A program made the translations under genes and the position numbers. Source: UBA4742 sp002403895 (GTDB taxonomy: Bacteria; Actinomycetota; Acidimicrobiia; Acidimicrobiales; Acidimicrobilacustridaceae). From it: DNA of 64,000 nt. The stretch lies in assembly GCA_036823295.1 (NCBI GenBank), contig DAISGD010000013.1:1-64000 (forward strand), written 5' to 3'. Of the stretch, positions 23,831-31,746 are shown in pieces (position 1 is the first letter of the stretch; the number at the start of each line of letters is the position of its first letter). The notes below the pieces were generated by a model. It did not search any database. It worked only from the letters and a program-made list of their open reading frames with translations, and was not told where the DNA came from.

Positions 23831-25069
23831 TCAGAGGTCGTCCAGACCCTCGAGGAGATGACCCATACGCTCCCGCTTGGTGCGCAGGTACTCCAGGTTC
23901 TCGGGATTGGGCACGGTCTCCACCGGCACGCGGCCGGTGACCTCCAGGCCGAAGCCGTCGAGGCCGCCGTATTTGGACGGGTTGTTGGTGAGCAGGCGCA
24001 TGGTGGTGATGCCCAAGTCGACCAGGATCTGGGCCCCGATGCCGTACTCCCGGCTGTCCACCGGCAGGCCCAGGTCGAGGTTGGCGTCGACGGTGTCGCG
24101 GCCCAGGTCCTGCAGGCTGTAGGCCCGGATCTTGTGGCCGATGCCGATCCCTCGGCCCTCGTGACCCCGCAGGTACACGAGTGCCCCCAGCCCCTCCTCG
24201 GCGATGGCGCGCATGGCCAGGTCGAGCTGGATACCGCAATCGCAACGCAGCGAGCCGAACACATCCCCGGTGAGGCACTCGCTGTGCACCCGAACCAATA
24301 CGTCGTCCTCGCCCTGCACGGCGCCCTTGACCATGGCCACGTGCTGCTCGCCATCGAGCACGGACTCATAGACGTAGCAGGTGAAGTCACCCCAATCGGT
24401 GGGGATGCGGGCCTCGGCCACCCGCTTGACCAGCTTCTCGGTCTGGCGACGGTGGCGGATCAGCTCAGCGATGGAGATGATCAGGAGCCCGTGTTCCTTG
24501 CAGAACTCGAGCAGGTCGGGGACGCGGGCCATGGTGCCGTCGTCGTTGACGATCTCGCACAGCACGCCGGCCGGATACAACCCCGCCATCCGGGCCAGGT
24601 CCACGGCCGCCTCGGTGTGGCCGGCCCGCTTGAGCACGCCGCCGTCCGAGTAGCGCAGCGGGAAGATATGTCCGGGTCGGGCCAGGTCCCCGGGGCGGGT
24701 GGCCGGGTCGATGAGCGACTGGATGGTGGCCGAACGATCCGATGCCGAGATGCCGGTAGAGGTGCCGTGGCGGTAGTCCACCGTGTAGGTGAAGGCCGTG
24801 CGCTGGGCTTCGGTGTTGTCGTGGACCATCAACGGGATGTCCAACTCGTCGAGCCGCTCCCCCGTCAGCGGGGCACAGATCACGCCTGAGGTGTGGCGGA
24901 CGAAGAAGGCGATCTTCTCCGCCGTGACCGCCTCGGCCGCCATGATGAGATCGCCCTCGTTCTCGCGGTCCGCGTCGTCCACCACGACGACGATCTCGCC
25001 TCGACCAACGGCGGCGACTGCCTCGGGGATGGTGGCGAAACCGGGAGGCAGGCTGTGTTTGGGGGTCAT
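23831..25069 (-). CDS. ribBA: Bifunctional DHBP synthase / GTP cyclohydrolase II
   Basis: Supplies both branches of riboflavin synthesis. The 412-residue chain has an N-terminal DHBP synthase domain (about 1-205; DDADRENEGDLIMAAE and TGISASDRSATI) and a C-terminal GTP cyclohydrolase II domain (about 206-412). The zinc cysteines are in SECLTGDVFGSLRCDCG and the catalytic arginine region is RGHEGRGIGIGHKIRAY. Both active sites look intact. The ATG at 25069 overlaps the ribE stop (ATGA). Confidence 0.98.
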   Translation of the reverse strand: MTPKHSLPPGFATIPEAVAAVGRGEIVVVVDDADRENEGDLIMAAEAVTAEKIAFFVRHTSGVICAPLTGERLDELDIPLMVHDNTEAQRTAFTYTVDYRHGTSTGISASDRSATIQSLIDPATRPGDLARPGHIFPLRYSDGGVLKRAGHTEAAVDLARMAGLYPAGVLCEIVNDDGTMARVPDLLEFCKEHGLLIISIAELIRHRRQTEKLVKRVAEARIPTDWGDFTCYVYESVLDGEQHVAMVKGAVQGEDDVLVRVHSECLTGDVFGSLRCDCGIQLDLAMRAIAEEGLGALVYLRGHEGRGIGIGHKIRAYSLQDLGRDTVDANLDLGLPVDSREYGIGAQILVDLGITTMRLLTNNPSKYGGLDGFGLEVTGRVPVETVPNPENLEYLRTKRERMGHLLEGLDDL

Positions 25070-25683
25070 GACGTCCTCGCGTTCTCGGTGAGTTCGGTCA
25101 GCACTTCCATCTGAGCGGCGACCAGGCGCTCGGTGTACTTGGCGATCACATCGACTTCGAGGTTCACCGGGTCGCCCGGGCCCTTGGAGCCGAGCGTGGT
25201 GACCTCCGCCGTGTGCGGGATCACGGCAACGGTGAAGCCATCGTCGAGGGGTTGGACGACGGTAAGGCTGATGCCGTCGATGGTGATCGAGCCCTTCTCC
25301 ACGAGGTAGCGCAGCAACTCTCGGGGGGCCTGGATCTGCAGATCGGGGGCCGGGGTGACGATGGTGCCCACACCGTCGACGTGGCCCTGCACGAGGTGGC
25401 CGCCGAGCCGGTCCTGGAGCCGGACCGGCCGTTCGAGATTGACGGGCGAACCGGGGGCGAGGGCCCCCAGGCTGGTGCGGGCAAAGGTCTCGTCGACCAC
25501 GTCAGCCTCCCACCAGGACTGCCGGTCGGTCTCGCCCCAGCCGACCACGGTGAGGCAACAACCGTTTACGGCGATGGACTCACCCATGGCGATGTCGGCG
25601 ACCACCATGCTGGCGTTGATGCGGAGGCGGCCGCCATCGCGCGATGCGACGGTACCCAGCTCCTCGACGATGCCGGTGAACAT
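25066..25683 (-). CDS. ribE: Riboflavin synthase alpha chain
   Basis: Dismutates two lumazine molecules to riboflavin. The 205-residue protein begins with the diagnostic MFTGIVEELG and consists of two similar beta barrels; the first contains ESIAVNGCCLTVV, the second GHLVQGHVDGVG and GSITIDGISLTVV. It lies 2 nt after ribD and overlaps ribBA by 4 nt. Confidence 0.98.
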   Translation of the reverse strand: MFTGIVEELGTVASRDGGRLRINASMVVADIAMGESIAVNGCCLTVVGWGETDRQSWWEADVVDETFARTSLGALAPGSPVNLERPVRLQDRLGGHLVQGHVDGVGTIVTPAPDLQIQAPRELLRYLVEKGSITIDGISLTVVQPLDDGFTVAVIPHTAEVTTLGSKGPGDPVNLEVDVIAKYTERLVAAQMEVLTELTENARTS

Positions 25684-25685
25684 GG

Positions 25686-26780
25686 TCAGGCTCCTGACGT
25701 GGCGGACTCAGGGAGGAGGGCCCCCGAGGTTGTGGATGTGCTGGCAGGCGTGGTCGGGGCCCCGGTCGGGCGCTCGGCAGCGAGATCGAGGCGCACGTCT
25801 CGGCCGAGAGCCGTCACGGCGGTGATGGTTCCCCGCCACAAGTCGGTGATGGTGGAGGCGCCCGGCCCGGCGAAGAGGCCGCGGGCGTCGTCGCCGCCGA
25901 ACAGCGCCGGCGCCAGGTAGATGACGTAGCGGTCGACCAGGCCAGCGGTATGAAAGGCGTGGGCCACGCGGGCCCCGCCCTCCACCAGCACCTGAAGCAC
26001 GCCTTTGTCCCCGAGCTCATCGAGCACCTCGTCGAGGGGGCCGTTCAACTCCAGCGCAGGGCTGACGGCGGCGCCGTCAGGGACACGGCCCAGCACGACC
26101 CGCCGGGGCTGCTCGAAGCCTGGCGGTAGCTCCTCGTCGGCGAGGCGCACGGTGAGGGCGGGGTCATCGAGGCGCACCGTCCCGGCGCCGACCAGCACGG
26201 CGTCGCTGTCGGCCCGCAGCCGATGAGCATCGGCCCTGGCCTCGGGTCCCGTGATCCACTGGCTGGTGCCGTCCGGCGCGGCGGTACGACCGTCAAGGGT
26301 GGCGGCCAGCTTCAGCACCACCAGGGGACGGCCCGTGCGTCGGTGATGGAGGTACGGCGCGAGCTGGGCCGCGATCTCGACCTCGCCGGGCCCCACGTCG
26401 ACGGCGATGCCCGCCGCCCGCAACTGCTCGATGCCCTGGCCGGCCACCTGTGGGTCGGGATCGACCAGGCCCACCACCACCCGGGCCACGCCGGCCTCGA
26501 CGAGGGCCTCGGCGCACGGTCCGGTCCGGCCGGTGTGGAAACAGGGCTCGAGCGTCGTGTAGACGGTGGCGCCACGAGCACGGTCGCCGGCGGCGCGCAG
26601 CGCCATCACCTCCGCATGAGGACCAAGGCGGCCCTGCGTCGTCCCTATGAAGCCGTCGTGGTCAGGCTCGCCGGCGGGCACCACCACCGCGCCGACCCAC
26701 GGCCGGGGCGACACCAGACGGCGGGCCGTCCATGCGGCGTCTATCGCCTGGCTCATGCGCTGGGTCTCGGTCCTGGCCAC
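25686..26780 (-). CDS. ribD: Bifunctional riboflavin deaminase/reductase
   Basis: Deaminates and reduces the pyrimidine intermediate. The N-terminal deaminase (about 1-145) has zinc ligands in GPHAEVMAL and EPCFHTGRTGPCAEAL; the C-terminal reductase (about 150-345) has LKLAATLDGRTA and VEGGARVAHAF. The usual head motif appears as SPRPWVGAVVV. The GTG start at 26780 lies 4 nt after AGGGAG; ATG 26756 is an alternative and would remove a non-conserved head of 8 residues. A threonine/serine-rich tail of about 25 residues is unusual. It is the first gene behind the FMN riboswitch. Confidence 0.97.
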   Translation of the reverse strand: MARTETQRMSQAIDAAWTARRLVSPRPWVGAVVVPAGEPDHDGFIGTTQGRLGPHAEVMALRAAGDRARGATVYTTLEPCFHTGRTGPCAEALVEAGVARVVVGLVDPDPQVAGQGIEQLRAAGIAVDVGPGEVEIAAQLAPYLHHRRTGRPLVVLKLAATLDGRTAAPDGTSQWITGPEARADAHRLRADSDAVLVGAGTVRLDDPALTVRLADEELPPGFEQPRRVVLGRVPDGAAVSPALELNGPLDEVLDELGDKGVLQVLVEGGARVAHAFHTAGLVDRYVIYLAPALFGGDDARGLFAGPGASTITDLWRGTITAVTALGRDVRLDLAAERPTGAPTTPASTSTTSGALLPESATSGA

Positions 26781-26825
26781 GTCGCTCCCTGATGCAGTGG
26801 GCGCGCGCGGCGAGGCCGCATCGCA

Positions 26826-26959
26826 CCCTCGCTCCCATCCGGACTTTCACCGTCGGCTCCGGAATTCCACCGGATCGGCCCTGGCCCTCCCCGAAGGCAG
26901 CACCAGGGTTCGCGGACTCTCACCGCCGGTCGGGACTTGCACCCAAAACCCCGCGAGGG
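26826..26959 (-). promoter_or_regulatory. FMN riboswitch (RFN element)
   Basis: The minus strand carries the conserved RFN core: GGGTGCAAGTCCCGACCGGC near the 5' side, then GGTGAGAGTCCGCGA, a variable hairpin, GATCCGGTGGAATTCCGGAG and GACGGTGAAAGTCCGGATGG. The basal stem P1 pairs CCCTCGC (26959-26953) with GCGAGGG (26832-26826). Between the aptamer and the ribD start lie only 45 nt, with a GCGG-CCTCG-CCGC hairpin and the AGGGAG ribosome-binding site but no U-run. FMN therefore probably blocks translation start rather than elongation. The whole rib operon, including its two unknown membrane genes, would be switched. Confidence 0.97.
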
Positions 26960-27064
26960 GCTGTCTCATCTCGGTTGTTCCTACGCTGTCCAGCTCGGCA
27001 CCCCGACCCGTTCCGGCCCGGAGTCTCCGGTCGAATGCAACCACGGCCACACCCGACAACGACC

Positions 27065-27093
27065 AGCATAGGGCTTCTCTCCCCCCGGCGAAA
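27065..27093 (-). promoter_or_regulatory. Possible rib operon promoter
   Basis: A minus 10-like TATGCT (27070-27065) lies 17 bp from a poor minus 35 (TTTCGC, 27093-27088). Transcription would start about 100 nt before the riboswitch aptamer. The spacing is right but the minus 35 is weak, so an activator or another sigma factor may be needed; the call is tentative. Confidence 0.3.
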
Positions 27094-27100
27094 CCCCAAA

Positions 27101-27118
27101 ACTAGAACCCGTTCTAGT
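27101..27118. promoter_or_regulatory. KstR-like TetR-family operator palindrome
   Basis: ACTAGAAC-CC-GTTCTAGT is a perfect 8-bp inverted repeat with a 2-bp centre. It fits the TNNAACNNGTTNNA consensus known for KstR, the TetR-type repressor of steroid and lipid catabolism genes in Actinobacteria, at every specified position. It lies about 7 bp beyond the putative minus 35 of the rib promoter. No TetR gene is in the window. Confidence 0.55.
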
Positions 27119-27212
27119 CGAGCGCGGGGTCGCCATCGCGTTCCTCCCGCACTTTTCGGCCTCATCTAGCCAAAACGTACGCGGAGAGGCGGAAGGGGGC
27201 ATGGCGGAGCCC

Positions 27213-27701
27213 TCAGTGTGAGGTGGACTCGCCGGCGAGGAGGCGCAGCACGTGGGGGACGACATCGAGCACCGCGTCCAGGGTCTCCACGGCTCCTTTG
27301 GGCGAGCCTGGCGTATTGAGGATCAGGGCGGTTCCGCGGGTACCGGCGGCCGCACGGGAGAGGCGTCCCAGGGGCGAGATCAGGCGCATGGCCTCGGCCA
27401 GGCCGGGGGCCTCGCGGTCGAGCACGATCCGGGTGCCCTCGGGGGTGAGGTCACGAGGGCCGAAGCCGGTCCCGCCGGTGGTCACGATGAGCCCGGCGAA
27501 ACCGTCGGCCAGCTCGACCAGGGCCTCACCCACCGATTCGCGGCCGTCGGCGACGATGCGGTGCTCGACGACGGTGTAGCCCTCGGCGGTGAGGTGTTCG
27601 ACCAGGCCCGCTCCGCCCCGGTCCTCGCGCTCACCGGCGGCCACCCCGTCCGAGACGGTGAGCACCTTGGCCTGGAGATCGGTGACGTCGTGATCAGGCA
27701 T
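27213..27701 (-). CDS. mogA: Molybdopterin adenylyltransferase (MogA/MoaB family)
   Basis: A 162-residue molybdenum-cofactor protein that adenylates molybdopterin. It shows VLTVSDGVAAGEREDRGGAGL at the start, the MPT-binding IVTTGGTGFGPRDLTPE and LNTPGSPKGAVETLDAVL near the end. MoaB-type family members have nearly the same signature, so the exact subfamily is uncertain. It stands between rsmB and the rib regulatory region, 39 nt downstream of nothing but upstream of rsmB's stop in map order, and no other moco gene is near. Confidence 0.9.
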   Translation of the reverse strand: MPDHDVTDLQAKVLTVSDGVAAGEREDRGGAGLVEHLTAEGYTVVEHRIVADGRESVGEALVELADGFAGLIVTTGGTGFGPRDLTPEGTRIVLDREAPGLAEAMRLISPLGRLSRAAAGTRGTALILNTPGSPKGAVETLDAVLDVVPHVLRLLAGESTSH

Positions 27702-27740
27702 GGGTCGACACTAGGCGCCGAATCGGCACCGAATCGGTGC

Positions 27741-28994
27741 CTAGCGCCGCGTGAGGCGCAGCAGGAACATCCCATCGGTGGGGCCGGTAGGAGCATCGCC
27801 CGGTTGGGGCAGCAGGAGGCCACCGCGACCGTGCGGCTGCCACGGCGCACCCGGGGGCAGCACCGCTTCGAAGTCGGGCTGGGTCGACGCCAGCCACTGA
27901 TCGACCGCGATCGTCTCGGCCGTGGTCAGGGTGCACACGCTGTAGACCAGCGTGCCACCGGGGCGCACCAGGGCGGCGCCCGCCTCGAGCAAGTCGCGCT
28001 GCAGGGTGGCCAGCTCGTCCACGTCGGTGGGCTGGATGCGCCAGCGGGCGTCGGGTCGGCGTCGCAACGACCCCAGGCCAGAACACGGGGCATCGACCAG
28101 CACCCGGTCGAAGCTGTCGGGCCGGAACGGCGGCCGGCGACCATCGGCGGCCAGCGCCGACAGTGAATCGCCTCCCAGGCGGGCGGCGTTGGCCTTGATC
28201 AGGCCGACCCGGGCCGGGCGCAGGTCGGCGGCGACCACCCGGGCGCCGGTGGCCAGCAAGGCGGTGGCCTTGCCTCCGGGCGCGGCGCACAGATCCAGCA
28301 CCCGCTCCCCCGCCTCAGCCCCCACCTCGGCGGCGGCCCATTGCGAGGCCAGATCCTGGTGATACCCATCGGCGCGCTCCACTGACGTGGCCCGCTCGTT
28401 CATCGAATCGAGGGCGAATCGAGCCTGGTCGGGGCCGAGTTCGGCGCGCAGACGATCGATCATCCAGTCCGGGTAGCTCAGCCCGGTCGCCTCGTCGGGC
28501 CACTCACGGGGACCGCTGGCCACCTTGCGCAGCACCGCGTTCACCAGCCCGCCCGAGCGCGACGGCGCGGCGGCCACCGTGGCGCTGACCGCGGCATGGG
28601 GCGGGGTCTCCAGGAATACGAGCTGGTAGGCGCCGATGCGCAGGGTGGCCCGGGTCGGCGCGTCGAGGTCCCGCAGGAGATAGCGATCCACCAGCCAGTC
28701 GCAGGCCCGGCGCATGCGGGTCGAGCCGTAGACCAGCTCGGTCACGAAGCCCCGGTCGCGCTCGTCCAGCTCGGAGCGACCCAGCAACGCGGGCACGACC
28801 AGGTTGGCGTAGGCACCCTCGGTGTCGATGCGTACCAGCGCCTCGATGGCGAGCCGGCGAGCGGCGACCCCGCTCGGTTGCTCCCCGGTCGGTGCTCCCC
28901 CGCGGCGACCGGCCCGGTTGCCCGAGGGACGAGAATCGCGTGAGGGACGGCGCTCAGCGGACGGGCGGCGACGATTCGACGGTGAGGTGGTCAC
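27741..28994 (-). CDS. rsmB: 16S rRNA (cytosine-967-C5)-methyltransferase
   Basis: A SAM-dependent m5C methylase of 417 residues. The first ~50 residues are arginine-rich and disordered; a NusB-like RNA-binding domain follows (about 50-180, LVYGSTRMRRACDWLVDRYL), then the catalytic domain: LDLCAAPGGKATALL binds SAM, DAPCSGLGSLRRRPDARW holds the first cysteine and VYSVCTLTTAE the nucleophilic cysteine. The GTG start at 28994 overlaps the fmt stop (GTGA). The fmt-rsmB pairing is common in bacteria. Confidence 0.96.
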   Translation of the reverse strand: MTTSPSNRRRPSAERRPSRDSRPSGNRAGRRGGAPTGEQPSGVAARRLAIEALVRIDTEGAYANLVVPALLGRSELDERDRGFVTELVYGSTRMRRACDWLVDRYLLRDLDAPTRATLRIGAYQLVFLETPPHAAVSATVAAAPSRSGGLVNAVLRKVASGPREWPDEATGLSYPDWMIDRLRAELGPDQARFALDSMNERATSVERADGYHQDLASQWAAAEVGAEAGERVLDLCAAPGGKATALLATGARVVAADLRPARVGLIKANAARLGGDSLSALAADGRRPPFRPDSFDRVLVDAPCSGLGSLRRRPDARWRIQPTDVDELATLQRDLLEAGAALVRPGGTLVYSVCTLTTAETIAVDQWLASTQPDFEAVLPPGAPWQPHGRGGLLLPQPGDAPTGPTDGMFLLRLTRR

Positions 28995-29908
28995 GAGCCG
29001 AGTCGCTCGCCCGGTTGTAGCCGGGCCCCGTTGCACCAGGCCTGCGCCGGCTGGCGGGCCTTTCCCTCCCGCTGCACCTCCACCAGCTCCACCACGCCAT
29101 CGCCGGTGCCGACCCTGGTGCTGTCCAAGGCGCCGGGGGAAAGATCCCCGCTCGCATCGGAGGCCGCGTCCGTCGGGATGGTGGTGTGCCACACCTTCAG
29201 GCGGCGACCACGGAACGTGGTCCAGGCATCGCCCACCCGCACCCGCCGGTGGACCTGGGCGGCCGGTTCGCTCCACTCGAGGTGATGCTCCTCGGGGGCG
29301 ATCTTGGCGGCATAGGTGGGTTCACCCACCTGGGGCTCGGCGAAGCCCAGACCGACGGTGAGGTGATCGACGAGCAGGCCGGTACCGATCTCGACGAGCA
29401 CCGTGCGCAGCGCGACCGCGGTCTCGTCGGGCCCGACCGGAACCTCCGTACGGGCGTACACGCCGCCGGTGTCGAGCCCCTCCTCGACCGCCATGAGGCA
29501 GACCCCGGTGTGCTCGTCGCCCGCCAAGATGGCCCGCTCGACCGGCGCCGCACCCCGCCATCGGGGCAGCAGCGAGAAGTGCAGGTTCACCATGGCCAGC
29601 GCGTCGAGCAGGCGCGGCTTGATGATGCGGCCGTAGGCCACCACCACACCGAGGTCGAGAGCGGGGTCGAGCCCCAGGCCCAACACGTCGTCGATCTGAT
29701 CGGTGACCGGGAGTCCCAGCTCGAGGGCGGCCGCCTTCACCGGGCTGGGCACCAGGGCGCCACCCCGCCCGCGCTTGGCGTCGGCCCGCGACACCACCAG
29801 GGGGATTTCGAAGCCGGCGGCGTGGAGGGCCTCGAGCGGAGGGACGGCCATGGCCGGCGTGCCGAGGTAGACGAGCCGCCGAGGCCGGCCGGCAGGAGGT
29901 GGGGTCAT
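28991..29908 (-). CDS. fmt: Methionyl-tRNA formyltransferase
   Basis: Formylates initiator Met-tRNA using 10-formyl-THF. The 305-residue protein has the opening LVYLGTPAMAVPPLEAL, the catalytic NLHFSLLPRWRGAAPVERAI with its HxSLLP motif, and the tRNA-binding C-terminal barrel with PEEHHLEWSEPAA and RGRRLKVW. It lies 54 nt after def, its natural partner, and overlaps rsmB. Confidence 0.97.
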   Translation of the reverse strand: MTPPPAGRPRRLVYLGTPAMAVPPLEALHAAGFEIPLVVSRADAKRGRGGALVPSPVKAAALELGLPVTDQIDDVLGLGLDPALDLGVVVAYGRIIKPRLLDALAMVNLHFSLLPRWRGAAPVERAILAGDEHTGVCLMAVEEGLDTGGVYARTEVPVGPDETAVALRTVLVEIGTGLLVDHLTVGLGFAEPQVGEPTYAAKIAPEEHHLEWSEPAAQVHRRVRVGDAWTTFRGRRLKVWHTTIPTDAASDASGDLSPGALDSTRVGTGDGVVELVEVQREGKARQPAQAWCNGARLQPGERLGS

Positions 29909-29962
29909 GAGCGCAGGGTCATCCCGGGCCGGCCGCGCCCGAGCGCGGGCCGGGGGTGGCGA

Positions 29963-30502
29963 CTAGCGAAGGCGGAGGCCCAGGCCACGCTCGGCCGGCT
30001 GGAGCTCGTCAGGGGAAGCCGTCACCAGTTGGCGCAGGGCCTTCTTGGCTTCTTTGCGCTGGTCGTCGTCGAGGTGCTCGAGCAACAGGATGCCGTCGAG
30101 ATGGTCCAGCTCGTGTTGGAACAGGCGGGCCAGCAACTCGTCGGCCTCGATCTCGACCTCGTTGCCGTCGAGGTCGTAGCCGCTGATCAGGATCTCCTTG
30201 GGGCGCATGATCTCCCAGTTCAGGTCAGGCACGGACAGGCAGCCCTCGAGGTAGGTCCACTCGCCGCGGCTCTCCTCGATCACCGGGTTGACCAGCACCG
30301 AGGGCTCGTCGTCGATGTCGTAGACGAAGAGGCGCTTCTGCACTCCCACCTGGGGGGCGGCCAGCCCCAGGCCGGGTGCGTCGTACATGGTGGTGAGCAT
30401 GTCCTCGGCCAGGCGGGCCAGCGCGCCGTCGATGTTGTCGATCTCGGTCGCCCGCTGCTTGAGCACGGGGTCGCCGAACACCCGGATGGTGTAGGGAGCC
30501 AT
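29963..30502 (-). CDS. def: Peptide deformylase
   Basis: Removes the formyl group from nascent proteins. The 179-residue metalloenzyme has all three motifs: GLGLAAPQVG, EGCLSVP with the metal cysteine, and QHELDHLDG with the two histidines. The ATG at 30502 gives the expected opening PYTIRVFGDPVLK. Only 24 bp separate it from the divergent methylase gene, so the two promoters must overlap or lie inside coding sequence, and the transcripts may be nearly leaderless. Confidence 0.97.
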   Translation of the reverse strand: MAPYTIRVFGDPVLKQRATEIDNIDGALARLAEDMLTTMYDAPGLGLAAPQVGVQKRLFVYDIDDEPSVLVNPVIEESRGEWTYLEGCLSVPDLNWEIMRPKEILISGYDLDGNEVEIEADELLARLFQHELDHLDGILLLEHLDDDQRKEAKKALRQLVTASPDELQPAERGLGLRLR

Positions 30503-30526
30503 GGCGTCAAGGGTAGCGTCGGGGCG

Positions 30527-31168
30527 GTGGATGGCACGACCCCCGGGCAGTACTTCGAACCAGAGCCGACCGTGGCGTCGCGCCGGCGGACCGTACGGCT
30601 CACGCTCCCGGACGTGTCCATGGAACTGGTGACCGACTCCGGCGTGTTCAGCGGGGACCGGGTGGATGCCGGCACGAAATTGCTGTTGTTGGAGGCGCCG
30701 GACCCACCGCCAACCGGCGATCTGCTGGACCTGGGCTGCGGCTACGGACCTATCGCCCTCACCCTCGCCCACCGCTCTCCAGCCGCGACGCTGTGGGCCG
30801 TGGATGTCAACGAGCGAGCGGTGGCGCTGTGCGCCGAGAACGCCCGGGCCCTGGGCCGGAGCAACGTGCGGGCCATCGCCGGTGCCACGCCCGAGGCGGC
30901 CGCAGCCAACGGGCTTGCCCCCGAGGTGCGCTTCGCCGCCATCTACTCCAACCCGCCGATCCACATCGGCAAGCCCGCCCTCCACCAGTTGCTGGCCGGC
31001 TGGTTGGCCCTCCTCGCCCCCGGCGGTGTCGCCCATCTCGTCATCCAGAAGCACCTGGGATCGGATTCCCTGGCTCGGTGGCTGACCGAGGCGGGCTGGC
31101 CCACGACCCGCCTGGCGTCCCGGTCCGGCTACCGGATCCTCACCGTGAGCCAACCGGGGACAGCCTGA
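30527..31168 (+). CDS. RsmC/RlmG-like rRNA (guanine-N2) methyltransferase
   Basis: A 213-residue SAM methylase equivalent to the catalytic half of RsmC. SAM motif I is DLGCGYGPIALTLA (about residue 67) and the purine-N2 methylase motif is SNPPIHIGK (about 148), where NPP binds the base amino group. A basic N-terminal strand RRRTVRLTLP and the segment FSGDRVDAGTKLLL match the short, single-domain family members. The GTG at 30527 is the likely start. It is followed at a one-base overlap (TGATG) by a SpoU methylase gene, so the pair probably modifies RNA together. Confidence 0.85.
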   Translation: MDGTTPGQYFEPEPTVASRRRTVRLTLPDVSMELVTDSGVFSGDRVDAGTKLLLLEAPDPPPTGDLLDLGCGYGPIALTLAHRSPAATLWAVDVNERAVALCAENARALGRSNVRAIAGATPEAAAANGLAPEVRFAAIYSNPPIHIGKPALHQLLAGWLALLAPGGVAHLVIQKHLGSDSLARWLTEAGWPTTRLASRSGYRILTVSQPGTA

Positions 31169-31746
31169 TGGCCACGCTGACCGGGACCGAGCTCAAGCGC
31201 CTCCATCGGGAGTGGCGACGGCGCACCGAGGGCCGCCTGGCCCTGCTGCTCGACAGCGTGCAGACCCCGTACAACGTGGGGTCGATCCTGCGCAGCGCGG
31301 CCGCCTTCCGAGTCGACCACCTTTGGATGGTGGGAGCCACGGAATCACCTCACCACAACAAGACACAGAAGACGGCGCTCGGCTCCCAACGGTTCCTCAC
31401 GTGGACGGTGTGCGAGACCATCGAGGAGGCGGCCGACCAAGTCAAGGCGCAGGGGTACCGCCTGGTGGGCGTCGAGCTGGCCACGGGTGCCGTACCCATG
31501 CACGAGCTGTCGCTGACCACCGACGCGTGCCTGGCCGTGGGTCACGAGGACCGGGGACTGTCCAAGGCGTGCCTCGCCCTGTGCGACGACCTGGTCTACC
31601 TCCCCCAGGTCGGGGCCATCGGCTCGCTCAACGTGGCCACCGCCGCCTCGATCGCCCTGTACGAGGCCCGCCGTCAGGGCTGGACGACCTCACGGGTGCA
31701 GCGGTCAGAGGCGGAGCGGGTCGACGACGATCCGGAGACGCCCTGA
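31168..31746 (+). CDS. SpoU-family tRNA/rRNA 2'-O-methyltransferase
   Basis: A compact SPOUT methylase of 192 residues. The three motifs are clear: DSVQTPYNVGSILRSAAAF, LAVGHEDRGLS and LPQVGAIGSLNVATAASIALYE. The short N-terminal basic helix HREWRRRTEGR may touch RNA. TrmH-type (tRNA G18) or TrmL-type substrates are both possible. The last 42 nt of the gene overlap the 3' end of priA on the opposite strand, encoding its hydrophilic C-terminal tail. Confidence 0.92.
   Translation: MATLTGTELKRLHREWRRRTEGRLALLLDSVQTPYNVGSILRSAAAFRVDHLWMVGATESPHHNKTQKTALGSQRFLTWTVCETIEEAADQVKAQGYRLVGVELATGAVPMHELSLTTDACLAVGHEDRGLSKACLALCDDLVYLPQVGAIGSLNVATAASIALYEARRQGWTTSRVQRSEAERVDDDPETP

Larger units (their letters stand above)
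26781..27212 (-). other. Regulatory region upstream of the rib operon, no protein gene
   Basis: A 432-base region between mogA and ribD. From the gene outwards it holds a 45-nt expression platform, the FMN aptamer (26826-26959), a stretch of leader, a weak promoter (27065-27093) and a KstR-like palindrome (27101-27118). The remaining 94 bases up to mogA show nothing that I can assign. No coding frame in it resembles a protein. Confidence 0.75.
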
